From positions 77,546 through 141,545 of the forward strand of contig NZ_CADEFR010000001.1 of NCBI RefSeq assembly GCF_902826655.1: DNA of 64,000 nucleotides, read 5' to 3'. The stretch's first letter is position 1. The number at the start of each line of letters is the position of its first letter. Position numbers and translations under genes: made by a program. Under the pieces are notes generated by a model that saw only the letters and a program-made list of their open reading frames with translations, was not told the origin of the DNA and ran no database searches. Shown in pieces: positions 45,708-53,946 of this stretch. This stretch comes from an uncultured Methylibium sp. GTDB lineage: Bacteria > Pseudomonadota > Gammaproteobacteria > Burkholderiales > Burkholderiaceae_C.

Positions 45708-47051
45708 ATGAACGCCGCCACCCAGCAGATGCTGCACGGGCCGTTGCTGCCGACCCTGTTCCGGCTCGCCACGCCCAACGTCATCGGCCTGTTCGCCACG
45801 ACCCTGGTGATCGGCTACGACGGCTACATCCTCGGGCGCCTGGGCGCCGAGGCGCTGGCCGGCGTCGCGCTCGTGCTGCCCTTGTCGATGCTGATGCTGC
45901 AGATGTCGGCCGGCGGCATCGGCGGGGCGACCACGGCCGCCGTCGCGCGCGCCCTGGGTGCCGGCCGGCGCGACGAGGCGGACCGGCTGGCGCAGCACGC
46001 CTTGCTGATCGCGGGGGTGATGGCCGTGCTGTTCACGATCGTGCTGCTGGGGTTCGGGTCCGTGGTCTACGCGGCGATGGGCGGTCGGGGCGCGGCGCTG
46101 TCGGACGCGCTGGGCTATTCGAACCTGCTGTTCGGCGGAGCCATCGTGATCTGGCTGACCAACGTGCTGGCCGCCATCGTGCGAGGTGCCGGCAACATGT
46201 TGCTGCCGTCGCTGATGCTGGTGGCCACTGCTGCGGTGCACGTCGTGCTGTGCCCGCTGCTGGTGTTCGGCTGGGGGCCGCTGACCGGGCTCGGCGCGAC
46301 CGGCGCGGCCGCCAGCACACTGGCGGCCAATGGCGTGGCCGCGCTGGTCATGGTGGCTCACCTGCTGCGGCGCAGCGGCGCGGTGCACCTGGGGCGCGCG
46401 CCGTGGCGGCTGCGCACGGCGCTGCTGCGCGACATCCTGCGCGTCGGCCTGCCGGCCTCGCTGAGCCCGGTCCTCAGCAACGCGTCCATCGCAGCGGCCA
46501 CGGCCCTGGTCGGCAGCTACGGCGTCGCGGCGCTGGCGGGCTACGGCATCGCGGCCCGGCTCGAGTACATCCTGGTGCCGATCGCCTTCGGCTTCGGGAG
46601 TGCACTCACGGCACTGGTCGCCACCAACATGGGCGCCGGCCAGCCCGGGCGCGCGCTGCGCGCCACGTGGAGCGGCGGCGCCGTGGTCGCGGCCGTCACC
46701 GGGCTCATCGGTATCGCGAGTGCGCTCGTGCCGACGGCGTGGCTGGGGCTGTTCACCGCCGACGCCGCCGTCATCGACTTCGGCGCGGACTACCTCAACA
46801 TCGTCGGCGCCTGCTACGGCTTCTTCGGCCTCGGGCTTGCGCTCTTCTTCGCGTCGCAGGGCGCCGGTCGCATGGTCTGGCCGCTCGTCGGCAGCACGGC
46901 GCGGCTGTTGATCGTCGCCGTCGGCGGCTGGATCGGCGTGCACCTGCTGCACATGCCGGCCACCGGCCTCTTCGTCGTCGTGGCGCTCAGCCTCGTCGTC
47001 TACGGCGGCACGATCGCCGGCGCGATCCGGCTCGGAAGCTGGTCGAGATGA
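45708..47051 (+). CDS. MATE family efflux transporter
   Basis: This 447-residue protein has about twelve membrane segments in two similar halves (PTLFRLATPNVIGLFATTLVIGYDGYILGRLG and the later LRDILRVGLPASLSPVLSNASIAAATALVG). This is the typical MATE layout of Na+- or H+-coupled drug and cation exporters. It probably shares the TetR-controlled transcript of the preceding SDR gene. The substrate is unknown. Confidence 0.92.
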   Translation: MNAATQQMLHGPLLPTLFRLATPNVIGLFATTLVIGYDGYILGRLGAEALAGVALVLPLSMLMLQMSAGGIGGATTAAVARALGAGRRDEADRLAQHALLIAGVMAVLFTIVLLGFGSVVYAAMGGRGAALSDALGYSNLLFGGAIVIWLTNVLAAIVRGAGNMLLPSLMLVATAAVHVVLCPLLVFGWGPLTGLGATGAAASTLAANGVAALVMVAHLLRRSGAVHLGRAPWRLRTALLRDILRVGLPASLSPVLSNASIAAATALVGSYGVAALAGYGIAARLEYILVPIAFGFGSALTALVATNMGAGQPGRALRATWSGGAVVAAVTGLIGIASALVPTAWLGLFTADAAVIDFGADYLNIVGACYGFFGLGLALFFASQGAGRMVWPLVGSTARLLIVAVGGWIGVHLLHMPATGLFVVVALSLVVYGGTIAGAIRLGSWSR

Positions 47052-47060
47052 GGCCGGCGC

Positions 47061-47360
47061 TCACCCGCCGCCGCGCTGCATGTAGAGGTCGAAGTAGCGC
47101 ATGAAGCGCATGCGTGCCTCGTCGGACAGCTGCTCGAAGCCGAATTCGACCTCGAGCCGCGGCATGCTCATCAGTGCGATGCGCCGCGGCGGCAGCGGCC
47201 GCCAACGCAGCACCAGCGCGCCACCGTCGATCGCGATGGCGGCACGGCGCTCGCCGATCTCGATCGGATGGCCGTTGCAGGCCCCGGCCAGGCGCCCCAG
47301 CCACTCCGCTTCGGTCCCGCCGGTGTCGCGCGTGAAGCGCGCCGGGTAGTCGGGCTGCAT
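47061..47360 (-). CDS. Small hypothetical protein, last gene of the aor operon
   Basis: This 99-residue soluble protein begins MQPDYPARFTRDTGGTEAEWLGRLAGAC, continues with IEIGERRAAIAIDGGALVLRWRPLPPRRIALMSMPRLEVEF and ends MRFMRYFDLYMQRGGG. Its start is 10 bp after the MoaD-like gene's stop, in line with co-transcription with the aldehyde oxidoreductase. The place suggests an accessory role such as cofactor insertion or maturation, but I recognise no family. Related five-gene aor operons exist; whether this is the equivalent fifth gene is not decided. Confidence 0.7.
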   Translation of the reverse strand: MQPDYPARFTRDTGGTEAEWLGRLAGACNGHPIEIGERRAAIAIDGGALVLRWRPLPPRRIALMSMPRLEVEFGFEQLSDEARMRFMRYFDLYMQRGGG

Positions 47361-47370
47361 GGGCTGACCC

Positions 47371-47625
47371 CTAGCCGCCTGCGATCGGCGGCCAGATCGC
47401 CAGCACGTCGCCTTCGACGAAGGTGTGCGTCGCCCGATCGGCCGGCGCGATGTAGTGGCCGTTGACCAGCACCAGGTGCACCAGCTTCATCGGCAGCCCG
47501 TAGGGCGCGATCACGTCGGCGATCGTGGCCTCGGGCGCGATGTCGAGTTCGACCCGGTTGCCGCTGCGGGCCTCGGGCGGCAGGTAGTCGGTGAGCGTCG
47601 CGTAGAGCTTGAAGGCGATCTTCAT
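47371..47625 (-). CDS. MoaD/ThiS-like sulfur carrier protein
   Basis: This 84-residue beta-grasp protein starts MKIAFKLYATLTDYLPPEA and ends in the diagnostic Gly-Gly (VLAIWPPIAGG), which is adenylated and thiocarboxylated in MoaD. Its place in the aor operon suggests a dedicated role in supplying sulfur for the tungsten-pterin cofactor. It lies 24 bp downstream of aorC. Confidence 0.88.
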   Translation of the reverse strand: MKIAFKLYATLTDYLPPEARSGNRVELDIAPEATIADVIAPYGLPMKLVHLVLVNGHYIAPADRATHTFVEGDVLAIWPPIAGG

Positions 47626-47649
47626 GCCGGCATGATGGCGCAGACCGCC

Positions 47650-49053
47650 TCAGCGCGCGCGCGCATGCGTCTGTGCCCACTGCTGCTGGGCCTGCCCCTG
47701 CGCGATGTAGGCCTCGGCCAGCCGGGTCGGATCGGCCAGCAGCTTGTCACGCCACTCGCCGAGCCGCACCTTGCCTTCGACCAGGCCGCGCATCACGCCC
47801 ACGTGCTCGGTCCAGCCGATGCTGTTGCAGCCGACCAGCTTCTCGTTGTCGAACTGCAGGCTCAGGTGCCTGAAGCCGTCGCGGTCGGTCAGCTCGACGT
47901 GCTGCCCGCCCGCCACGCCCTGCCAGTCGCCGAAGCTGGCCGAGATCAGGCCCAGCGTGTCCAGCACGTTGATCTGCGTCACGCGCTTGAGCTCGGCGCC
48001 GCGCTCCAGCATGTTGAGCGCCGCGACGGCCGCCTGGTCGGCGGCATTGGGCTGGATCGCGCTGATGACGCGCTGCCGCGTCGCCAGGTCGAAGGCCTCG
48101 GCACAGTCGCCCGCGGCAAAGATGCCGGCGACATTGGTCTGCAGGCATTCGTCGGCCAGCACGCCCTGGTTGCACTCGATGCCCGAATCCTTCAGGAAGG
48201 CGACGTTGGGCTTGACGCCGGTGGCGCTGATCACCAGATCGGCTTCGATCGTCTGGCCGTTGGACAGCCGCACGCGCATCGCACTGCCGCCCGCAGAAGA
48301 CGGGGCCGCCGGCGCCGCGGCCGGCGCACTGTCGCCCATGCCGAAGAAGCTGGCGACCTTGTTCAGCAGGCCGCCCGAGGCCGGTGCCGGCGCCGCCGCG
48401 GCGGCACGCGTCGCTCCGGCCGCCTCGATCGCCTCGACCTTGGTGCCGGTGAAGACACGCACGCCCTTCTTCTCGCACCAGGCCTTGATCATGTTGCCAG
48501 CGGTCGGGCCCATCATGCGCGGCACCATGCGGTCGCCCATCTCCACCACCGTGAGCTGCACGCCGCGCGCGGCCAGCGCCTCCATGATGATGCAGCCGAT
48601 GAAGCCGGCGCCCATCTGCAGGACCTTCGCGCCGGGCCTGGCCAGCTGCTCGATGTGGCGCGCGTTCTCCAGCGTCCAGCACGGGTGCACGCCGGGCAGG
48701 TCCATGCCGGGGATCGGCGGCCGCACGGGTTGCGAGCCGGTGGCGATCAGCAGCTTGTCGAAGCCGAGGATGCTGCCGTTGTCCAGGGTCACCGTGCGGC
48801 GCGCCGCATCGACCGCCGTCGCACGCCGTTGCAGCAGCTGGATGTTCAGCTTGACGCACTGGTCGGGATCGCGCCGCAGGTAGGTGCCGCTTTCCTTGAC
48901 GTTGCCCACCAGCAGGTAGGGAATCGCCATGCGCGAGTACGGCGGCTCGGGTTCGTCGCCGACGACGGTGATGCTGTCGTAGGGCGCGTGCTTGCGGATC
49001 GTTTCGGCCGCGATGATGCCGGCCGGGCCGGCGCCCAGGATGATGTGTCTCAT
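47650..49053 (-). CDS. aorC: FAD/NAD(P)-dependent oxidoreductase subunit of the aldehyde oxidoreductase
   Basis: This 467-residue flavoprotein has the N-terminal FAD motif IILGAGPAGIIAAETIRKH, a second dinucleotide motif LQMGAGFIGCIIMEALAARG and the C-terminal FAD contact IFAAGDCAEAFDL. It is like rubredoxin or nitrite reductase flavoproteins. In Aromatoleum-type AOR complexes AorC links the iron-sulfur chain to NAD+. An unusual Ala/Pro-rich insertion with an amphipathic helix (GLLNKVASFFGMG) occupies about residues 211-258. A hairpin separates it from aorB. Confidence 0.88.
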   Translation of the reverse strand: MRHIILGAGPAGIIAAETIRKHAPYDSITVVGDEPEPPYSRMAIPYLLVGNVKESGTYLRRDPDQCVKLNIQLLQRRATAVDAARRTVTLDNGSILGFDKLLIATGSQPVRPPIPGMDLPGVHPCWTLENARHIEQLARPGAKVLQMGAGFIGCIIMEALAARGVQLTVVEMGDRMVPRMMGPTAGNMIKAWCEKKGVRVFTGTKVEAIEAAGATRAAAAAPAPASGGLLNKVASFFGMGDSAPAAAPAAPSSAGGSAMRVRLSNGQTIEADLVISATGVKPNVAFLKDSGIECNQGVLADECLQTNVAGIFAAGDCAEAFDLATRQRVISAIQPNAADQAAVAALNMLERGAELKRVTQINVLDTLGLISASFGDWQGVAGGQHVELTDRDGFRHLSLQFDNEKLVGCNSIGWTEHVGVMRGLVEGKVRLGEWRDKLLADPTRLAEAYIAQGQAQQQWAQTHARAR

Positions 49054-49075
49054 GTGTCTGTCTCCACCAAATGCG

Positions 49076-49106
49076 AAGGGCGGAACAAGTCGCCTCGTCC
49101 GCCCTT
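49076..49106 (-). repeat. Intercistronic hairpin between aorB and aorC
   Basis: A perfect 9-bp inverted repeat (AAGGGCGGA / TCCGCCCTT) with a 13-nt loop sits in the 75-bp gap between aorB and aorC. No U-tract follows on the minus strand, so it is more likely an attenuator or an mRNA-processing/stability element than a full terminator. Confidence 0.55.
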
Positions 49107-49128
49107 GTCCCTCTCGGGAACGATCAAG

Positions 49129-50976
49129 TCACAAGCCGAGCCTCGTGCGAGTCTCGGGCTTGAGCTGGCCGTTCGCGTCCCAGCCGCGGATCTCGTAGTA
49201 CTTCGGCAGCATCTCCGGTAGCTTGTTGACCAGGCCCTTGGCCGGGCCGGTCTTGGCCGGCTCGGTCAGCAGGCGCTTGGGCAGCGTGTCGTCCTTGGCG
49301 CTGAAGCCGGCCTTGTTGTTGAAGTCGCGCTCCATGTTCCAGATGCGCTCGCCGATCTCGTTCAGCTTCTCGAGCGTGAACTCGTCGCCGCAAGCCGCCG
49401 CGACCTGCGGCTGCACGTCGGCCAGACCCCAGGCGAAGCTGGTGAAGATGCAGATGCCGGCCGAGTCGAAGGCCGCGGTCGCATCCTGGAAAGCCTTGAC
49501 GAGGTCCGGCTTGCCTTCGGCCGCCAGCGGGTCGGTCTTGACGGGGATGCCCAGCACTTCGGACGCGACCGTGTAGCCGCGCAGGTGGCAGGCGCCGCGG
49601 TTGGACGTGGCATAGGCCAGGCCCATGCCCTGGATGCCGCGCGAGTCGTAGGCCGGGAACTCCTGGCCCTTGACGCTCATCGACAGGTCGGGGTGGCCGT
49701 ACTTCTTGGTCAGCCGCGCCGAGCCCTGGCCGATCTCCTTGCCGAAGCCCTCGCCCTTGGCGGTGATCTCGGCAAAGTGCACCAGGGCACGCGCCGACCC
49801 GAAGGGCGCGTCGGTGCCCAGCTGCTCCTTGGTCAGCACGCCCATCTCGAAGAGCTCCATCACCGCGCCGATGGTCGCGCCGAAGGAGATCGGGTCCATG
49901 CCGTGCTCGTTGCACAGCACGTTGGCGTACTGCAGCGCGTCGAGATCGTTGACGCCGTTGGCATTGCCCAGCGCCCAGGCCGCTTCGTACTCGAGGCCGC
50001 CCGAGGCGCCCCAGTACTGCGGCTTGTTCTCGACCGAGAAGTGACCCTGGTCGATCTTCTGGATGCGGCCGCAGGCGATGGTGCAGCCGAAGCAGGCCTG
50101 GTTGGTGACCAGCGGCTTCTTGCCGTCGGTCTTGCGCGGCGTGGCCATGGCCTCGGCCGAGATGTCCTTCGCGCCTTCGAACTGCACGTCGCGGTGGTTG
50201 CGCGTCGGCGATGCACCGATCTCGTTGATCACGTTCATCAGCACCTGGGTGCCGTAGGTCGGCAGGCCCTGGCCGGTGACGGCGTTGTCGGCGAGGATCT
50301 TCTTCTTCTCGAAGGTCACCTTCATGAACTCCTTGGGGTCGGCGACATTGCCCACGCCCTTGGTGCCGCGCACCGCGATCGCCTTCAGGTTCTTGCTGCC
50401 CATCACGGCGCCCACGCCCGAGCGGCCGGCCGCCCGGTGCAGGTCGTTGACGACGGCGGCGTACAGCACGAGGTTCTCGCCGGCGCCACCGATGCTCGAC
50501 ACGCGGGTCAGCGGGTCCTGGTGCTGCTTCTTGATGATCTCCTCGGTCTGCCAGACGGTCTTGCCCCAGAGGTGGGCAGCGTCGCGCAACTCCACCTTGT
50601 CGTCCTCGATCGACAGGTAGACCGGCTTGGGCGACTTGCCCTCGAAGATCACCATGTCCCAGCCGGCGAACTTGAGCTCGGCGCCCCAGTAGCCGCCCGA
50701 GTTGGAGCAGGCGATGGCGCCCGTCAGCGGTCCCTTGGTCACGACCGTGTAGCGCCCGCCCGTGGACGCCATCGTGCCGGTCAGCGGGCCGGTGGCCCAG
50801 ATCACCTTGTTGTCGGGCGACAGCGGATCGACCTTGGGATCGATCTCCTCCACCAGGTATTTCGAAGCCAGGCCGCGCGAGCCGAGATAGCTGCGAGCCC
50901 ATTCCATCTTCAGCGGCTCGGACGTGACCGTGCCCTTGGTGAGGTTGACGCGAAGGATTTTTCCAGCCCAGGACAT
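49129..50976 (-). CDS. aorB: Tungsten-dependent aldehyde:ferredoxin oxidoreductase, catalytic subunit
   Basis: This 615-residue protein begins MSWAGKILRVNLTKGTVTSEP, the AOR family start. It carries the pterin-binding GRSGVGAVMGSKNLKAI (~184-200) and the [4Fe-4S] cysteines Cys295, Cys298 and Cys302 (CFGCTIAC) with the distal Cys509 (AGICIF). It oxidises aldehydes to acids using a tungsto-bispterin. Gene order aorA-aorB-aorC-moaD matches NAD-linked AOR complexes of betaproteobacteria such as Aromatoleum. Tungsten rather than molybdenum is inferred from the family. Confidence 0.94.
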   Translation of the reverse strand: MSWAGKILRVNLTKGTVTSEPLKMEWARSYLGSRGLASKYLVEEIDPKVDPLSPDNKVIWATGPLTGTMASTGGRYTVVTKGPLTGAIACSNSGGYWGAELKFAGWDMVIFEGKSPKPVYLSIEDDKVELRDAAHLWGKTVWQTEEIIKKQHQDPLTRVSSIGGAGENLVLYAAVVNDLHRAAGRSGVGAVMGSKNLKAIAVRGTKGVGNVADPKEFMKVTFEKKKILADNAVTGQGLPTYGTQVLMNVINEIGASPTRNHRDVQFEGAKDISAEAMATPRKTDGKKPLVTNQACFGCTIACGRIQKIDQGHFSVENKPQYWGASGGLEYEAAWALGNANGVNDLDALQYANVLCNEHGMDPISFGATIGAVMELFEMGVLTKEQLGTDAPFGSARALVHFAEITAKGEGFGKEIGQGSARLTKKYGHPDLSMSVKGQEFPAYDSRGIQGMGLAYATSNRGACHLRGYTVASEVLGIPVKTDPLAAEGKPDLVKAFQDATAAFDSAGICIFTSFAWGLADVQPQVAAACGDEFTLEKLNEIGERIWNMERDFNNKAGFSAKDDTLPKRLLTEPAKTGPAKGLVNKLPEMLPKYYEIRGWDANGQLKPETRTRLGL

Positions 50977-50986
50977 CTTGATCTCC

Positions 50987-51463
50987 TTACGCCGCAGCGG
51001 GTTGGTTGCCGAGCTTGTCGGCCCAGGCGGCCATCTTGTTCAGCCCCGTCCAGTTGGCGTCGACGTAGGTGATCGCGCCGGTCGGGCAGGCCTCGGCACA
51101 GGCCGGCTCGCCGCCGCACAGGTCACACTTCTGGACCTTGCCGGTCTCCTGCACGTAGTTCACCGTGCCGAACGGGCAGGCGATGGTGCAGACCTTGCAG
51201 CCGACGCAGGTCGTCTCGTTGACGACCTTGGCACCGGTCAGGTGGTCGATCGTGATCGCCTCCACCGGGCAGGCGTGCAGGCACCAGGCCTCGTCGCACT
51301 GCGTGCAGGTGTAGGGCACCTTGCGGCCGGTATGGTGGAAGTCGAACACCTTGATGCGCGACTTGCTGGGCGCGTAGGTGGCGTAGTTCTCGAAGGAACA
51401 GGCCATTTCGCACTGCAGGCACCCGGTGCACTTCTCCGGGTCGAGGTGGAGGGTCTTCTGCAT
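50987..51463 (-). CDS. aorA: Four-cluster ferredoxin-like subunit of the aldehyde oxidoreductase
   Basis: This 158-residue protein has sixteen cysteines in four [4Fe-4S] motifs: CTGCLQCEMAC, CTQCDEAWCLHACP, CVGCKVCTIACP and CDLCGGEPACAEACP. It is the electron-conducting subunit that carries electrons from AorB. In the Aromatoleum complex AorA subunits polymerise into a filament. It is the first gene of the operon, and aorB follows after 10 bp. Confidence 0.93.
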   Translation of the reverse strand: MQKTLHLDPEKCTGCLQCEMACSFENYATYAPSKSRIKVFDFHHTGRKVPYTCTQCDEAWCLHACPVEAITIDHLTGAKVVNETTCVGCKVCTIACPFGTVNYVQETGKVQKCDLCGGEPACAEACPTGAITYVDANWTGLNKMAAWADKLGNQPAAA

Positions 51464-51873
51464 GGCTCGCTGTCTCCGCTGGCGTTGTGAAGATGACTCG
51501 GGCGCCCGACGGCCGCCACCAGCCCGCCATAGGAACCACGATGCCTATGTTCTGGACTCGGCAGCGCCGTTCATATCCGGGGATAACCCTGATCTGGCAC
51601 GGTACAAAGCGCTGCGCCGGCCGATGACGCCGTTCCCACCCCGCAGGCGGGAGCATGTTCCAGCGCGGCGCAGGATGCTGACGGCAAGCCCGTTCCGGCG
51701 TGCGGGCCTTGCTGCGAAATTGAACAGCACTTCCATATCTTCTAGCATCCGCCCTTCCACAATGGCTCGCGGACCGCATCCAGGTCTGCCGTGCCTCCGT
51801 ACCACCGGCAGGCCTCACAAGAAGACCGAAGAAGACCGGGACAAGCCGCCGCGGCGGCATGAAAGGACCCAGG
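51464..51873. promoter_or_regulatory. 410-bp divergent control region between aorA and the AcoR-like regulator
   Basis: No gene is seen here. The region holds a perfect inverted repeat CATAGG-N10-CCTATG (51528-51549) about 65-85 bp upstream of the aorA start, a good place for an activator site. I found no GG-N10-GC sigma-54 promoter facing aorA that matches the consensus well. AAAGGA precedes the regulator's ATG at the right edge. Confidence 0.6.
51528..51549. repeat. Inverted repeat CATAGG-N10-CCTATG upstream of aorA
   Basis: Two perfect 6-bp arms separated by 10 bp lie upstream of aorA. They form a candidate binding site for the divergent regulator. Confidence 0.4.
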
Positions 51874-53946
51874 ATGTCCAGCCAGAGCGTGCAACCCGCC
51901 CCGTCCGCCGGACGTCGGCGCCGCGACGAATCGATGGAGCGTCCGATTGCCAGCGCCCTGCCGCTGGACGGCGAGCACGTGCTGTCGATCAACGAGTCGC
52001 ACGAGCGTTGCGCTGCACTGGGCCTGAGCCGCATCGGCGCACCCGACTACACCCCCGTGGGCCGGGCCGACTTCAGCCTGATCCGCGAACGCAACCGGCG
52101 CCTCTTCACCCACGCCGCGCCGGTGATGGAGCTGCTCTACGGTCAGGTGGTGCGCACGCAGAGCATGGTGGTGCTGACCGATGCGCAGGGCACGATCCTG
52201 CATTCGCTCGGCGACGAGGACTTCCTCGAGAAGGCCGGCAAGGTGGCGCTGGCGCCGGGCGTGAACTGGGCCGAGTGCAACAAGGGCACCAACGGCATGG
52301 GCACCGCACTGGTCGACGAGACCGCGGTGCTGGTGCATGCCGATGAGCACTTCATGCACGCGAACCACTTCCTGACCTGCCAGGCCGCGCCCATCCTCGA
52401 CCCGCGCGGCAACATCCTCGGCGTGCTCGACGTCTCCGGCGACCGCCGCGGCTACCACCCGCACACGATGGGCCTGGTGAAGATGTCGGCCCGCATGATC
52501 GAGAACCACTGGCTGAACGACGACTTCAGCGACTCGCTGCGCCTGCACTTCCACCCGCGCATGGAGTTCATCGGCACGCTGATGGAGGGCATCCTCGCGG
52601 TCGACCGCGACGGCCGCATCCTCGGTGCCAACCGCAGCGCGCTCGACCTGCTGGGCCTGTCGGGCGCGGCGCTGCGCATGCACACCGTGACCAGCCTGCT
52701 GTCGACGCCGATGGGGGCCATCGTCGACCGCGGTCGCTCCCTGCTGGTCGCGCCGATGCGCATGGCGCTGCCCAGCGGCCAGTCCATCCACGTCCAGGCC
52801 CGCTGCAACTGGCCGCTGTGGCAGGGCGGCTGGACGGCCGTCAGCGACGCGCCGGCCGGCGCGATGCCGGCCGCCCCCGAGCTGGTCGGCAAGGCCGTCG
52901 ACGCGGGCACACCGACGTCGCCCCTCGTCGCCGAGGCCACTGCACCGAAGGCCCCGACCCCCACCTTCGCGCGACTGCTGTGCGGCGACCCGCAGGTCGA
53001 GACCGTGATCGGCAAGCTGCGCCGCGTGCTCAACCGCGACATCCCGGTGCTGATCCTCGGCGAGGCCGGCAGCGGCAAGGAGATGCTGGCGCGCGCGATC
53101 CACGCCGAGTCGCGGCGCGCCGCGCGGCCCTTCGTGTCGGTGCAGTGCGCGTCGACCGCCGAGGCCCAGCTCGAGGCCGAGCTGTTCGGCTACGCCGAGG
53201 GGGCCTTCCCCGGCACGCGGCGCCAGGGCGCCGTCGGCAAGCTGGTGCAGGCCTCCGGCGGCACGCTCTTCCTCGACGAGGTCGGTGGCCTGCCGTCGGG
53301 CCTGCAGGCCCGGCTGCTGCGCGTGCTGCAGGAGCGCCAGGTGACGCCGCTCGGCGCGATGCAGCCGGTCGACATCGACGTCGCGCTGGTCGCCGCCACC
53401 GACCGCAACCCGCGCGAGCTGATCGACAGCCACTGCATCCGCGAGGATCTCTACTACCGGCTCAACGGACTGGCGGTCAAGCTGCCGCCGCTGCGCGAGC
53501 GCTCCGACCTGATGGCGCTGGTGCGCCGGCTGCTGTCCGAGGAGTCGCCGCATCGTGACCTCGGCCTGGTGCCCGAGGTCGAGACCCTGCTGCAGCGCTA
53601 CGACTGGCCCGGCAACCTGCGCCAGCTGGCCAACGTGCTGCACACCGCCGCGGTCATGGCCGCCGGCGAGAGCCTGATCACGCGCGAGCACCTGTCCGAC
53701 GACTTCCTCGAGGAAGCGCTGCAACGCGCCGGCGCGGAGATCGGTGCCGTCGCCGCATCCGAAGCCGCGGTGGTCAGCCGCGCCGCGGTCGGCGCCACCA
53801 CCGGCGCGACGCTCGAGGAACTGGAGCGCGAGATGATCCGCCAGGCGGTCGAGGCCGCCGACGGCAACATCTCGGTCGCGTCCAAGCGGCTGGGCATCAG
53901 CCGCAACACGATCTATCGCAAGCTGCGCTGGCGCGCGCCGGAGTAG
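51874..53946 (+). CDS. AcoR-like Fis-family enhancer-binding regulator with altered GAFTGA loop
   Basis: This 690-residue protein has an N-terminal GAF-like sensor of AcoR type (FTHAAPVMELLYGQVVRTQSMVVLTD to WAECNKGTNGMGTALV), a PAS-like segment (MEGILAVDRDGRILGANRSALDLLG), an AAA+ domain and a C-terminal Fis helix-turn-helix (NISVASKRLGISRNTIYRKLR). Walker A is GEAGSGKE (396-403) and Walker B GGTLFLDE (462-469). The loop that normally reads GAFTGA reads GAFPGT (443-448), so contact with sigma-54 is doubtful. AAAGGA sets the ATG at 51874. It is divergent from aorABC and probably controls it or the pqq genes. Confidence 0.9.
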   Translation: MSSQSVQPAPSAGRRRRDESMERPIASALPLDGEHVLSINESHERCAALGLSRIGAPDYTPVGRADFSLIRERNRRLFTHAAPVMELLYGQVVRTQSMVVLTDAQGTILHSLGDEDFLEKAGKVALAPGVNWAECNKGTNGMGTALVDETAVLVHADEHFMHANHFLTCQAAPILDPRGNILGVLDVSGDRRGYHPHTMGLVKMSARMIENHWLNDDFSDSLRLHFHPRMEFIGTLMEGILAVDRDGRILGANRSALDLLGLSGAALRMHTVTSLLSTPMGAIVDRGRSLLVAPMRMALPSGQSIHVQARCNWPLWQGGWTAVSDAPAGAMPAAPELVGKAVDAGTPTSPLVAEATAPKAPTPTFARLLCGDPQVETVIGKLRRVLNRDIPVLILGEAGSGKEMLARAIHAESRRAARPFVSVQCASTAEAQLEAELFGYAEGAFPGTRRQGAVGKLVQASGGTLFLDEVGGLPSGLQARLLRVLQERQVTPLGAMQPVDIDVALVAATDRNPRELIDSHCIREDLYYRLNGLAVKLPPLRERSDLMALVRRLLSEESPHRDLGLVPEVETLLQRYDWPGNLRQLANVLHTAAVMAAGESLITREHLSDDFLEEALQRAGAEIGAVAASEAAVVSRAAVGATTGATLEELEREMIRQAVEAADGNISVASKRLGISRNTIYRKLRWRAPE

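Noticed and set aside
51594-51611. TGGCACGGTACAAAGC considered as a sigma-54 promoter in the aor control region
   Set aside because: The GG and GC elements are 11 bp apart instead of 10 and the -12 TTGC is missing; it also points away from aorA.
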